Assembly: GCA_023101885.1 (NCBI GenBank)
Contig: JALPQD010000242.1
Location: forward strand, 1,231,277 to 1,295,276
Reading direction: 5' to 3'
Origin: Typhlomys cinereus
Lineage: Eukaryota; Chordata; Mammalia; Rodentia; Platacanthomyidae
Length of the DNA: 64,000 nucleotides
Part shown: positions 11,064 to 23,775 of the stretch, piece after piece
Layout of the letters: each line of letters starts with the position of its first letter
Position numbering within the stretch: the stretch's first letter is position 1
Position numbers and translations under genes: made by a program
The notes under the pieces: model-generated
Database searches by the model: none
What the model saw: only the letters and a program-made list of their open reading frames with translations
Told to the model about the DNA's origin: nothing

Positions 11064-14000
11064 GATGACAACTGTGATCTATGACCACAGTGAGGTTTCT
11101 GTGATGACTGTCAACTCTGCATGATGACTGTCAGCTCTCTATGACCAATATGTGCTGACGACTGTGAGCTCCCATTGTCCATTTTGTTCTATGTCCACTG
11201 TGAGTTATGAACCCTGTGACCTCTCTATGTTCACTATGAGCTATGAACATTGTGAGCTCTATGTTACCACTAGGAACTATGACCACTGTGAGTTCTCTAT
11301 GACCACTATGGTCTGTGACCACAGTGAGCTCTTTATCAACTCGACAAACTATGACCAGTTTGAGCTCTCTATAACAATTATCAGTTTCCCATGACCACTG
11401 TTAGGTATGACCACTGTGAGCTATCTATGAGCACTATGACATATGACCACTGTAGGCTCTCTATGACCAATATGAGATATGATCACTGTGAGCTCTCTGT
11501 GGCCACTATGGGATCTCTATGACCATTATGAATTATGACCACTGTGAGCTATCTATTACCACTCTGAGCCCTTTATGACCAGTATTACTTCTTTATGAGC
11601 TATTATGAGCTATAACTACAATGAAATCCCTAAGAACATTATGAGCTCCTCTGAATAATGTGAGCTATGATCACTGTGAGTTATGACCACTATGAGCTCT
11701 CTGTGGCCACTAAGATCTATGCCACTGTGAACTTTCATTGTCCATGATGAGCCCTCTATGACCACTGTTAGCTCTTTTGACATTTGTGAGCTCTCTATGA
11801 ACAATATGAACTATGACCACCATGAGTTTTTTATGAGTTCTATGAGCTCTCAATTACCATGAGAGGCTACAACCACTGTCAGCTGTCTAGGATCACTCTA
11901 AGCTGTCTATGAACACTGTGCATGCTCTATGAACATTTTGAATTTTGAGCATTGTCAACTGTCTAATGAGCATTGTGAGCACTCTCTGACATCTATGAGC
12001 TCTCTATGATCACTATGACCTATGTCCATTGTGAGCTCTCTCTGACAGTACTGAGCTCTCTATGACCAATATGTGGTATGAACACTGTGAACTCCCAATT
12101 ATCACTGTGAACTTTCTATGACTCACCATGAGCTATGAATAATGTGAGCTTTCTATGACCAATGTGAGCAATGAACACTCTGAGCTCTCTAAGACCACTA
12201 TGACCTATAACCACTCTGAGTTTTCTGTGAGCACTATGAGCTTTCAATGACACCTTTGGACTATGACCACTGAGAGCTCTCTATGACCATTGTAAGTATT
12301 CTATATATACTGTGAGTTCTCTGTGACTACTGTGAGCTATGACCACTGTGAGCTCTGACCACTATGAACTCTCTGTGACTCTCTATGTGATGACTGTCAG
12401 CACTCTATGACCACTATGATCTCTATGACCACTATGATCTCTCTAATACTACTGTGAGCTCTGAATATTATGAGCTATCTGTGACCACTCTGAGTTCTCT
12501 TTGAGCTTTCTATATTCACTATGATCTATGACCACTGTGAGCTCTCTATGACAACTATGAGATCTCTATGACCACTGTGAGCCCTCTATGACCACTATGA
12601 TCTATAACCACCATGACTCTCTCTGACCACTATGAGATCCCTATGACCACTGTGAATTATGACCCCTGTGAGTTATGATGAATATGAGCTCTCTATGACC
12701 AAGGTGATCTCTCTATGACTACTATGTCCTCTCTATCACCACTGTGAAATATGAACATTGTCAGTTTTCAATGACAACTATGAGATTGCTATGGCCACTG
12801 TGAGTGCTCTATGACCATTATGAACTATGAGCATTGTGAGCTATCTATGAATTGTGAGCACTCTGTGACAACTATGAACTCCCTATGATTATTATGAGCT
12901 ATGACCACTATGAGCTCTCTTTGTCCATTATGTGCTCTCTATGACCACTGTTAGTTTTAAACCTATGCCCTATCTATGCTCACTATGAGACATGACTACT
13001 GTGAGCTCTCTATGACCACTATGAATTCTATATGACCACTATGAGCTATAACCACTGTGAGCTCTCGATGATAATTATGGTCTCTGACCCCTGTGAGCTC
13101 ACTATCAATACTGAGATATGACCATGTTGAGCTCTCTGTTATGATTACGAGTTCTTTACAACTACTCTGAGCTATGACCACTGTGAGCTCTCTATGACCA
13201 CTATGGTTTATGACCACTGTGAGGTCTCTTTTAACACTATGAGCTATGAACACTGGGAGCTCAAGATAAAGATTAAGTGTACTATATAACTATTGTGAGC
13301 AATGATCACTTTGACCTCTCTATGACCCCTGTGAGCTCTCTATGACAACAATGAATTATGGACATTGTGAGCTCTTTGGGATAATAATGAGCTCTGACCA
13401 CTTTGAGCTCTCTATGACTGCTGTGAGCTCTATATGACCACTATGAACCATTATGAGAGAGTTGTGAACATTATGAATTTTCTATGACTTCTGTGATCTA
13501 TGTCAACTGTGAGCTCTCCATGAAAACAGTAAGCTCTCATATAACCATTGTTAGTTCTCTATTACAACTATGAGCTAGAAACACTATGAGCTCTCTATGA
13601 CCACTAAGAGCTATGAGTACTGAGAGCTCTCTATGATCACTGTGACCTCTCTATGAACACTTGATTTATGACATCTATGAATTCTCTATGACCACTATGA
13701 GCTACCAGCACTATGAGATCTCTATGACCAATGTAACATTCCTGATAACTATGACCTCTCTATGACCACTTTGAGCTCTCTCTGACCACTGTGAGCTATG
13801 ATCACTGTGAGCTCTCATAGATCACTATGATCTATGAAAACTGTGTGCTATTAACAGAGAGAGCTGTGACCACTATGAGCTTTCTATGCCCTCTCTGAGC
13901 TCTCTTTGCCCACTGTGAGCTCTTGATCACAACTGCAAGGTATGACCTCAGTGAGCTCTCTTTGACAACTTTGACCTCTGTATGTCCACTATAACCACTC

Positions 14001-14081
14001 TATGACCAGTATGAGTTACAACCACTATGAACTACTTATGACAACTGTGAGTTCTCTATGACAACTGTGAGTTATGTACAG
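11049..14081 (+). repeat. Satellite family A, forward array, second block
   Basis: The same 20/16-bp units in the same orientation as 1-4083; this was one array before the L1 insertion. Unit divergence is similar to the first block. No gene or RNA gene is visible. Confidence 0.95.
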
Positions 14082-14420
14082 TGTCATGGTTTGAAATGTG
14101 TCCCCCAGTCTCATGTTTGGCAAGGTCATGGAACCTTGAGAGGTAGAGCCTTGCTGGAGGAAGGTAGTCACAAGGGGTGGATCGTGAGGTGGATTAGACC
14201 CACCCTACCTCCAGGAGAAGTTAGCTTTTTGCTGCAAGCAGTCTATAGCTCTCAGCTTCCATAATGTCTGCGGTGACTTAGCTTCCTCCAGTTTTGGCCA
14301 GCCAGCCATTTCACCTCTGCTTTGAGAGACTGTACTTTCCCTCTCAAACCGTAAGCTGAATAAACCTCCCTTTCTCCCTTAAGTGCTCTCTCACAGTAAT
14401 AGTTAAGAGTAACCGTTACA
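14082..14420 (+). repeat. MaLR 5' LTR
   Basis: 339 bp, starting TGTCATGG and ending GTTACA, with an AATAAA polyadenylation signal at 14359-14364. It pairs with the 3' LTR at 15891-16248, from which it differs by scattered substitutions and by lacking about 15 bp near the end (around AGTTGATTGACTTTG). The divergence shows the insertion is old. Confidence 0.88.
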
Positions 14421-15890
14421 GAAATTGGTACCCGGTGTGGGGTGTTGCTGTGAGATTAAGAACAGCTGGTATGAAGCTGAGAAAAGTTGGTACCCAGAAG
14501 CATGGTCAATGATGTGATGTGGCTAGTGTGCTTTTGGAACTGTTTGTTGGGAGAAATACGGAGAACTTTGGGACTTTGTGCTGGGAAAGTGTTTGCGTCT
14601 TGGCGGTTGGGCCAAAGGGACCTTTCTTGTGAGAGCTCAGAGGAGAGCAATCCTGTGAGAGACACAGACAGTGGAAGCCCAGCTTTTGATGGTCTAGAGG
14701 GGAACAGAGACTGTGTTTGCAACTGGACGAGTGACACATGGAGCCATGGGTTGGCCGAGAGTTTAGTGAAGTTTTGCCCTCATCCTGAAAGTTTGCCTGA
14801 AATTAAGCTGGAGTGCTTGGCGGAGGAAATTTCAAAGCAATGTAGTCTTGACAATGTGATATGGCTACTTTTTAGCTGTCTTCAGAGTTATGAAATAGAG
14901 CAAAGAATCAGGCAGGAAGAAGTAAAAACTGTAAAATCCAATGATGAAAAATACAATGGCAAACAGAGTTGAACCAGGAAGAAGCAGAGAACAAAATGGC
15001 TTTTGAAGAGATTAGCTCCATTTGTAAATCAAAGCCTGCTCTTAATATGAATAATAGGAGAGGCCCTAGCTTGAGGGCAATATCCTCAGGGAAGGCTCCC
15101 ACTCATAAGAATGCAAATTCTTTCAGAAGACTGGAGCTAAAGGGTGGAGTTCCAAAACAAGAATTGGTTTCTCTTACCAAACAACTCCCTAGGAGTGAAA
15201 GAGATGGTCAATAAGAGAAGCAGAATCATCTGTGATTCAAAGGGGCCAGTCTTGGCAAAGTCATCCACGTGGTTCTGGTTTTAGAGGCATCAGTGATGCA
15301 AGAGGGAGAAGATCATGGAGTCCTCCTCCAAGATTTCAAAAATTGGCAGAATTCAGGCATCATGAGACAAGAAGCCTGAAGTATAGAGGCCCAAGAAGGG
15401 CAGTTTGTGCTGTGGAGTTAAAGCCTGGTTTGAGAAGTAAAGATGTTAGAGATTCCAGACAACGTGGGACACCTGCCAAGGAGAGCTGTATACGCTGGGA
15501 GGAGTCAGCTCAAGAGACCAACGTATTCTATGGGCAGCTGCATTGGAGGGGTGGAACCAAAGCTCTTTGGAACTGAGATGATTTCAACAAGAGGCTCACC
15601 TGTTGGACTTGGAGCTACAAGATTTGGAATTTGTCCTGCTGTTTTTCGATCTTGTTATGGACCGATCTTACCTGGATATGCCCCCATTCTTTCCTTTTGG
15701 AATGGGAATGTTTATTCTATGCCATTGTATATTAGAAGTATGTAACTTGTATTTTGATTTTACAGAAGGCTTTGGACTTTGTACTTTTGGACTGTTGGGA
15801 CTACCATTGTAATCTATGAAGACTTAAAGTTGGACTGAGTACGGTTTTCATAATGAGATGGCAATGAGCCTGTGCGGGCGAGGGCTGGCA
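14421..15890 (+). pseudogene. MaLR internal region, gag-like remnant
   Basis: Internal part of the MaLR. The longest open frames are 14487-14972 (161 codons) and 15232-15576 (114 codons). They read as degraded pieces of the MaLR gag-like region and lack motifs I can assign to an enzyme. There is no reverse transcriptase, as expected for this non-autonomous family. A related, rearranged fragment occurs at about 62716-62960. Confidence 0.7.
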
Positions 15891-16248
15891 TGTCATGGCT
15901 TGAAATGTGTCCCCCACAGTCTCATGTGTTTGGCAAGGTCATGACACCTTGAGAGGTAGAGCCTTGCTGGAGGAAGACAGTCACAAGGGGTGGGCCTTAA
16001 GGTGGATTAGTCCCACCCTATCTCCAGGAGAAGTCAACTTTTTGCTGCAAGCAGTCTGCAGCTCTCAGCTTCCAAGATGTCTACGGTGACTTAGCCTCCT
16101 CCAGCTTTGGCCAGCCAGCCATGCCGCCTCTGCTTTGAGAGACTGTACTTTCTCTCTGGAACTGTATGCTGAATAAACCTCCCTTTCTCCCTTAAGTTGA
16201 TTGACTTTGAGTGCTCTCTCATAGCAATAGTTAAGGGTAACCATTACA
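15891..16248 (+). repeat. MaLR 3' LTR
   Basis: 358 bp, starting TGTCATGG and ending ATTACA, with AATAAA at 16172-16177. It is homologous over its length to the 5' LTR. Satellite A resumes right after it. Confidence 0.88.
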
Positions 16249-17205
16249 AACAGTGTGCATTATGACCACTATAAGCTCTCTGTGGACACTACAGGGTCAC
16301 TATTACGATTATGAGCTCTCTATGACCACTATGTACTCTCTATGACCACAGTGAGCTCTCTAGACGACTATGAGCACTCTATAACCATTGTGAGCTTTTT
16401 AATGACAGCTGTTAGTTCCTACAAAGAAACCCTATGAGGAATGACCACTGTGAGCCCTCTATTTCCTCTGTGAGCTCTCTATCATCAATAGCTATGACCA
16501 CTGTGAGTTCTCTATCACCACTATGACCTCTCAATGACCACTTTGAACTATGGTCCATATGAACTCTCTAAGACCTCTGTGAGCTATGACCACTAAGAAT
16601 TCTCTATGACAACTGTGAGCTCTCTATAACCACTGTGAGCTCTCTATGACCACTGTCACTGCTCTATGACCACTGTGATCTCTCTTAAAACTGTGAGCTC
16701 TCTATGGCAATGGTCAGCTCATTATGACAACTGTCAGCTCTATCTCCAATGTGAGCCCTCTACAACCATTGTGAGCTCTCTGTGACCACTATGCGCTCTC
16801 TATGACCAGTATGATCTATGACCACTATGAGCTCTCATTGTCCATTATATGTTCTCTACAACCATTGTTAGTTATGAAGTCTGTGGCCTCTCTATGTTCA
16901 CTATGAGTTATGACCACTGAGAGCTCTCTATGACCATGATGAGCTCTATATGAACTCTAAGAGCCCTGACTTCTGTGAGCTCTCTATGGCAACTATGGTC
17001 TATAATCACTGTGAGCTTTCTATCAGATTATGAGTTATGACCACTTTGAGCTCTCCATAACAGTTATGAGTTCTCTATGACCACTGTGAGTGCTCTGTGA
17101 CCACTATGAGCTCTCTATGAGAACTACAAGCTCTCTGACCACTGTGTGCTCAATTTCACCATTTTGAGATCTCTATGACCATTTTGAGTGTCATAATTGG
17201 ACACA
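16249..17205 (+). repeat. Satellite family A, forward array, third block
   Basis: Same units and orientation as the previous A blocks. The array ends at about 17205, where a truncated L1 fragment marks the junction with satellite B. Confidence 0.93.
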
Positions 17206-17211
17206 GGTGTC

Positions 17212-17430
17212 AACTTTTTTTTATTTCCACTCATACAAACTTAACAGGTACACTGGTCCCCTCCCTCTCTCCAACCTCCCACTGCACTATGCCCCTCTCC
17301 CCTCCCCCTCTTCCACATCCCCCAAGGCCTCCCCCTCCGATCCCCAGAGCATCCTTTAATGTGCATGCCAGACTCTGCTTTGGGTCCTCCTCTCCTGATG
17401 AGGTGCAAGGACCCAGTGGCATTTCCCAGG
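17212..17430 (-). mobile_element. 5'-truncated L1 fragment (3' UTR only)
   Basis: A short T run, then a C-rich pyrimidine tract and a segment reading AAGGACCCAGTGGCATTTCC. The same order is found in the L1 3' UTR at 4098-4316. So this is the last ~220 bp of a minus-strand L1, more diverged than the full-length copy. It sits exactly at the change from satellite A to satellite B. No clear target-site duplication is visible. Confidence 0.85.
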
Positions 17431-18796
17431 CAGTGGGCAGTGATATAACATGTGAGGTTGTGGTGTAACTGTTTATGATTCACAGGCTGTGATGTCACTT
17501 CTGAGGCTGTCATGTCAATGGGAGCCTGTGCTATCTGTGGTGAGGCTGTGGTGTCATAGTAAGGCTAGGTAAGATACCCGTGGTAAGGCTGTGATGTCAC
17601 AGTGAGGTATGTGTCACAATGAGCCTGTATGTCACTGTGCGTGTGATGACCACAGTGAGGCTATGATGTCAAAGGCTGTGTTGTCACTGGTATGGCAGAG
17701 TAATGTCAGTGTTCTGACTAATGTCAGTGGTGACACTGTGAGGTGGTCATGTTAACGTGAGATATGATATTGCAGTGAGGCTGTGATATAAGTGATAATA
17801 GACTATGACATCACAGTTTGGCTAAGATTCTGTGTTTAGGCTGTGATTTCAGAAGGAGGTGATGTTAGTGATGAGGCTGAGCTGTCACAGTGAAGCTGGT
17901 GGGATGTTACTGGTGAGACTGTGATGCCACAGTGTGGTGTGGTGTCACTGTTGAGGCTGTCAAGTGACCCTGAGCCTGAGGTTTGTCAGTGATGAGGCTG
18001 TGATATCACTATGGGGCAGGTAGGACACCAGTGTTGATGTAGTGATGTCACAGTGTGGCTGTTATGTCACTATGAGGCTATGATGTCACAGTGTAGCTGT
18101 GAGGTCAGGTTTAGGCTGTGTGAATTGAAGTGAGATTGATGTGGAGAGATGAGGCTGATGTCACATTGATGATGTGATATAACTGGTGAGGCTGTGATGC
18201 CACAGGGAGGTTATGATGTCCTCATGAGGCGTGTGGTGTCAATGGTGAGGCTGTGATATCACGAGTGTGCTGTCCTACTAATGTGGGGCTGTGATGTCAC
18301 ATGAGGCTTTGTTGGCACAGTGTGGCTATGATGACAAAGTGAGGTTGTGATGTCAGTAGGGACTGTGCTTTCACAGGGAGACTATGTCATTGGTGAGGCT
18401 ATTGTCACTAGTGAGACTCAATTATCACAGTTTATTGTGTCAAACTGAGGCTTGTGATGTCACTTTGAGGGCTATGATGTCAGAAGTGCATATTTAACTG
18501 ACAGTAATGCTTTGATTGCACAGTATGGCTATGATTCACAGAGGCTGTGATGTCAGTGGAAGACTGATGTCAGGAGTCTATGATGTAACAGTTGAGCCTG
18601 TTGTGTCATTGGGCAGTCTATGAGGCCACTGCGAGGCTGTGATGTTGCAGTGAGGCTCTGATTTCAGAGGTAAGGCTGTGTTGTCCCAGGTGAGGCGGTG
18701 ATGTCACAATGAGGATGTGTTGGCACAGTGTGGCTGTGATTTCACAGTGAGGTTGTGATGTCACAATGAGTGAAAGTGATTCCACAGGGAGACTAT

Positions 18797-18885
18797 CACT
18801 GTGACATAAAACTTCACCACTGACAGCATAGACTCACTGTGGAACATTAGAGTTTCACCAGTGACAATACAGCCTCACCAATGAC
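18797..18885 (-). repeat. 89-bp reverse-oriented segment inside B+
   Basis: Within the forward B array this segment reads in the B- direction (CACTGTGACATAAAACTTC onward). It corresponds to 36576-36664 in the other arm, in the same plus-strand orientation, while sequence on both sides matches as reverse complement. It is thus a micro-inversion relative to the partner arm. Confidence 0.88.
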
Positions 18886-20675
18886 AGTGATGCTTTGATG
18901 GCAGCGTATGGCGGTGATGTCACAATGAGGCTGTGCTGTCACTGTGAAGTTGTGATGTCACTAGGAAAGTTGTGATGTCACAGTGAGGTTGTGATGCCAA
19001 TTACGACACTGAAGTGTCACAGGGATGCTCTCATGATTCATTGAAACTGCGTGGTCAGTTGTGAAGCTGTGGTGTCACAGTGAGGCGAAGTAGGATGGTA
19101 GGGATGAGGGTGTGATGCTGCATTGAAACAATGATTTCAGAGGTAAGCCTGTGATGGTATATAGAGGCAGTTATGTCACATTGAGACTATAACCTCAGAG
19201 GTGATGCTGTAATGTCACAGTGAGACTGTGTTTTCTCCAGTGGATGCCATGATATCACAGTGAGGCTGAAATGTCATTGGTGTCAGATATGACATCACAG
19301 TTCAGCTGAGGTTTCAGTGGTTAGGCTGTGGTATCAGAAGTGAGGCTGATGTCAGTGATGAAGCTGAGATGTCACAGTGAGGCTGGTATGTTACTGGTGA
19401 GTCTGTGATGCCATAGCGAGGCTGTGGTGTCACTGTTAAGGCTGTCACATAACCGTGAGCCTGAGATGTTAGTGATGAGGCTGCAATGTCATAGCGAGGA
19501 TAGGTAGGATGTCAGTGGTGACACTGATTCTATTATTTCAGAGGTTAGCCTGTTATGTCACAGTGAGACTGTGATGTGACAGTGAGGCTGTGATGTCACA
19601 GGTGAGGATGTGATGTCACAGTGAGGCTCTGATGTCACAGTGCAGCTTTGAGGTCAGTGGTTAGACTGTGATTTCAGAAATGAGACAGATGTGAGAGATA
19701 ATGTTAAGATGTGGCATTGAAGATGTGATTTAACTGGTGAGGCTGTGATGCCACACTGAGGTTATGATGTCACCATGAGGCTGGGGTGTCACTGGTGAGG
19801 CTATAATATCACAGTGAGCCTGTCCTATCAGTTTTGAGGCTTGTGATGTCCACGTGAGTCTTTGTTGTCACCAGTAATGCTTTGATATCACAGTGAGACT
19901 GAGATGTCAGTGGAGCAAGACAATGACATCACAATAAGGATGTGATTTCAGTGGTTAGGCTGTGATATCAGAATGAGACTGGTGTGAGTGATGAGGGTAT
20001 AAGTCATAGCGAGGCAGGCCTGTCACTGGTGAGGCCATGATACCATCGTGAAACTTTGATGTCAATGGCAAGACTGATATCACAATGAAGCTGTGATGTA
20101 ACAGGTGAGCCCATGTTGTCAGGGGGCAAGTTGTGAGGTCACTGTGAGGCTGTGATGTCGCAGTGAGGCTCTAATGTTAGGACTGATTCTGTGAGATGTC
20201 AATGAGGCTGGGATATCAGGGGTGGTGCTTGGATTTCACAGTGAAGTTAGGATGTCATTGGTGAGACTATGCTGTCACACTGAGTCTGTGATTTCAGAGG
20301 AAAGGTTGCGATGTTGTTAACGTGAGGTTGTCATATTACAGTAAGGCTATGATATGAGTGGTGATAGACTGAGACATCACAGTTTTGCTGAGATTTCATT
20401 GGTTAGACTGTGATGTCAGAAGTGAGGCTGATGTCAGTGATGAGGGTGAGATGTCACAGTGAGGCTCAAATGTTACTGGTGGGGCTGTGATGTCTCAGTG
20501 AGGCTGTGATGTCACAGTGCAGCTGTGAGGTCAGTAGTTAGGTGATGTGAGAGATGAGGCAGATGTTACATTGATGAGTGATATAACTGGTGAGGCTGTA
20601 ATGCCACAGTGAGGTTATGATGTCACCATGAGGATGTGGTGTCATTGGTGAGGCTGCAATATCACAGTGTGGCCG

Positions 20676-20708
<33 letters not shown>

Positions 20709-20714
20709 GAGCAC
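20676..20714 (-). pseudogene. U6 snRNA 5' fragment (nt 1-39)
   Basis: On the minus strand these 39 bases match the 5' end of vertebrate U6 spliceosomal RNA without a mismatch: the 5' stem-loop GTGCTCGCTTCGGCAGCAC followed by ATATACTAAAATTGGAACGA. The match stops there, so the rest of U6 (ACAGAGA box, U4-pairing region, 3' T run) is missing and it cannot make a working snRNA. It is flanked by ACAGTGTGGC at 20664-20673 and 20715-20724. Removing the insert and one copy restores a normal B unit, so this is a probable target-site duplication from L1-driven retroposition. Confidence 0.92.
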
Positions 20715-20780
20715 ACAGTGTGGCTGTCATATCACTGGTGAGGCTGTGAGGTCACAGTGAACCTGTGTTGGCACAGTGTG

Positions 20781-20790
20781 NNNNNNNNNN
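20781..20790. other. Assembly gap (10 N)
   Basis: Ten N characters separate satellite B from the URR-like element. The order and distance of sequence across this point are not supported by continuous bases. Confidence 0.99.
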
Positions 20791-21204
20791 AGAAACCCTT
20801 TCCACGGTGTCAACCTGACTTTGAGGGTTTGGGTGCTGGGCATATTTGTAGAGAATCAGTGGTTGAATTAAGCCCAGAAAAAACCTGCAGCATTTTCAGC
20901 TGCTGGAGAGGCCCAGGCCACAGTGGGTGGGATTAGGCCCTGGAAATAAATCACAGAGAGCTGGTTGAGAGAGTTGGCATCCTTCTGTTCACTTGGCCAG
21001 ACGTTGCTGGTCTGGCAATAAGTTGTCCATCTCTCAGTTATTATTGTGGTGTTGGTGTGGCCAGTTCCCTTGGGCCGGTGTGGTGTATGCTCCTAGTCAA
21101 GCTGGACTGAGACTATAACCAGGAATTGTAAGAGGAAAATAAACCCTTGTTCCTTTAAGCTTTTTGATAGTCACTTATCAGCAACCATATGGCAGACTGC
21201 AACA
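20791..21204 (+). mobile_element. URR/RCHARR-like non-autonomous hAT-type element
   Basis: About 410 bp of non-satellite sequence with a beginning like CACGGTGTCAACCTGACT, a middle CCACAGTGGGTGGGATTA and an end AAAATAAACCC followed by CCTTTAAGC and TATCAGCAAC. This order recalls rodent URR1/RCHARR1 elements, non-autonomous relatives of hAT-Charlie transposons. It has no coding capacity. The left end may be cut by the assembly gap. Family assignment is from recalled consensus features and could be wrong at subfamily level. Confidence 0.6.
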
Positions 21205-23775
21205 GTGAGCTCTCTATGTCAATTGTGAGCACTTGATGACCACTGTGAGTTCCCTATAACAACTATGAGCTGTGATCATAGTGAATTCTCTCTGACCACT
21301 GTCAATTCTCTATGACTGCTGTGAGAGCTCTCTTGACGATATGAACTGAGCACTATGAACTCTCTATGACCATTGTGAGCATAGAATGACCACTATGTGC
21401 TCTCTATGACCACTAAGAGCTGTGACCACTATCGAAGACAATTTTGATTTCACTGTGACCACTGTGAGCTCTGCATAAAAACTATATTGAACTCCGTAAC
21501 TGTGAGCTCCCTATGAGGTATTTATGATCATAATGAGCTGTCTGTAGCCACTATGAGCTCTCTAGGACCACTGTTATCTATGAAGACTGTAGCTGTCTAT
21601 GACCCCTGGAAGACCTCTGTGACTACTGTGAACTCTTTATAAGTACTCCGAGCATTCAATGATAACTATGAGATATCTATGACCATTGTGAGCCCTCTAT
21701 GAGCAATATGTTCTATGACCACTGTAAGCTATGACCACGATGATCTCTCTATGAACTCTTTATGACCTCTGTGAGTTGTCTACGACAATTATGAGTTCTG
21801 AATGAAAACTATGGGCTATGACCACTGTGATGCTCTATGATAAATATAAACTAAGACACCTCTAAGCTCTCTAAGACCACTATCATTCATGGCCTCTGTG
21901 AGCTTTCTATGGCCACTATGAGCTCTCTTTGACCACTGTTAGCTATGACCACTCTGAACTCTTATGACCTCTGTGACTGGACCACTCTAGCTCTCTATGA
22001 CAACTGTAAGCTCTTTATGACCCACTGTGACTCTATATGACCACTTTGAGGTTTTTATAACCTTATGATCTCTTTATGGACCATTATGAGCTATGACCAT
22101 TGTGAACTTTCTATGATCACTTTGAGCTCTCTGTGAACACTGGGAGCTCTCTATGACCTCAGTAGCTCTCTATGAGTGATATGACTATGAAGACTTACAG
22201 CTCTGTATAAACCACTATAGCTTGACCACTGTGAACTCTTTCATGACCTTTGGAAGCTATGACCACTATGAGCTCTTATTGTCCATATGATCTTCTATAA
22301 CCACTGTAAGTCCTGATTAAATGAGTGCTCTATGCACTGGGAGTTCTCTATGACCACTTCTGATCTATAACCACTGTGAAGCTGTTTATTCAACATTACG
22401 AGCTATGACCACATTAGCTCTAATTAAAGATTGTGAGTTCTATAGACCACTGTGAGCTATGACCCACTGTGAATGCTCTATGACTACTATAAGCTATGAC
22501 CAATTTGACACTGCAATCTCTCTATGACTACTATGACCATGTTTGACCACTATGGGCTATGACCATTGTGAGATCTCCATGACCACTCTAAGTTGTACCT
22601 ACTCTGAGCTCTGTTTGACATCTATGAGCACTATGATCTATGTCAACTGGGAGCTCCATATGACCAATATGAACTCTCTATGATAACTGTGAGCACTCTA
22701 TGACCAGTATAAGCACTCTCTAGGACCACTATGAGCTCTCTATGACCACTGTGAGCTACCTATCACCACTGTGAGTTCTCTATGAGTACTGTCAGCCATA
22801 TATGACCACTGTGATGGTTTCAATTAAAAATGGAGCTGTCTGTGGACAACTATCAGATCTATGTGACCACTCTCAACTCTCATTACCACTTTCAACTCTC
22901 TATAACACTATAAGCTCTCTTGAATACTCTGGACGTTTGTATGCCACTGTGGACTTCTGTGTGACCACTGTAAGCTATGACCATGTGCTCTCTTGACTAC
23001 TGTATAGTAAGACCACTCTGCACTCTTGTGTAACACTGTGACCTCTCAATGTGCACTATGATAATGACCAACTGAACGTCCTTTTGACCACTATGAACTC
23101 TCATGACCACTGTGACTTCTGTGACTGTTATGAGCTCTCTATGACCAATATGAGATATGACCACTGTTGTTCTCTAGACCACAATGAGATTTGAACTGAT
23201 CACTGTCAGCTCTATGACAACTGTGAGCTCTTTATGCGCCACTGTGAGCTCTCCATGAAAGCTATGACACTCATGAGCACAAGATAGGCTCTCCATGCTC
23301 ACCATGAGCTTGCTACTGTTGAACTCTTTATGACCCATGTCAGCTCTGTAGGACCATTATGACGCTCCCTACAACCATTATGATCCAAACCACTATGAGC
23401 ATCTATGACCACTGTGAGCTCTCTGTGACCACTGTGAGCTATGGGCCACTGTGAGCTATGACCACTATAATCTTGTGGCCATCGTAAGTACTCAATGACC
23501 ACTGTGATCTCTATACTGACCACTATAACCTCTCTATGGCCCACTAGAACTATGACCATTGTGACCTCTCTATGAACACTATAGGTTATGACCCTTGGGG
23601 AGACTCCTTGATCACTGTCAACTTCTCCATGAGCACTGTGATCTTATAACCACTTGTGATCTCTCAATGATCACTATGAGCTCTCACACATTAGCTCTTA
23701 TGCAAAACTTTGAGCGTGACCACTTTGAGCTCACTATGACTACTAAGATTATGACCATTGTGAGTCTTTTATGAA
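21205..23775 (+). repeat. Satellite family A, forward array, fourth block
   Basis: 20-bp A units, forward. From about 21900 on, many units carry single-base gains or losses in simple contexts, which is unusual against the earlier A blocks and looks like uncorrected read error or strong decay. The block changes to satellite B at about 23775. Confidence 0.9.

Larger units (their letters stand above)
14082..16248 (+). mobile_element. MaLR (ERVL-like) provirus with two LTRs
   Basis: A plus-strand element of 2,167 bp with LTRs at both ends and about 1.47 kb of internal sequence. Both LTRs begin TGTCATGG and end ATTACA or GTTACA. The internal region starts with a GGTACCCGGTGTGGGG-type primer-binding region, as in MaLR elements. 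The flanks are TACAG (14077-14081) and AACAG (16249-16253), a 5-bp target duplication with one mismatch. MaLRs are non-autonomous and lack pol and env, so the short interior is normal for the family. I place it near the rodent ORR1/MT groups by recalled LTR resemblance; the subfamily is not certain. Confidence 0.85.
17431..20780 (+). repeat. Satellite family B, forward array; left arm of inverted duplication
   Basis: Tandem 19-bp units with consensus GTGATGTCACAGTGAGGCT, diverged and with frequent short indels. Up to about 20670 the block is the reverse complement of about 34785-37990, with shared rare variants along its length, so the two are arms of one inverted duplication. Example: GAACCTCACATG-type and GTTAACGTGAGATAT-type variants at 17450-17770 have counterparts at 37690-37980. 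The array runs into a 10-N gap. Confidence 0.93.

Noticed and set aside
10622..11065. 147- and 107-codon plus-strand frames and a 143-codon minus-strand frame in GC-rich sequence
   Set aside because: They lie in the L1 5' UTR monomers. High GC content lacks stop codons by chance, and the peptides are low-complexity Gly/Ala/Arg/Pro.
20676..20714. A functional U6 snRNA gene
   Set aside because: Only nucleotides 1-39 are present. There is no 3' half, no T-run terminator and no TATA or proximal element upstream in the satellite.
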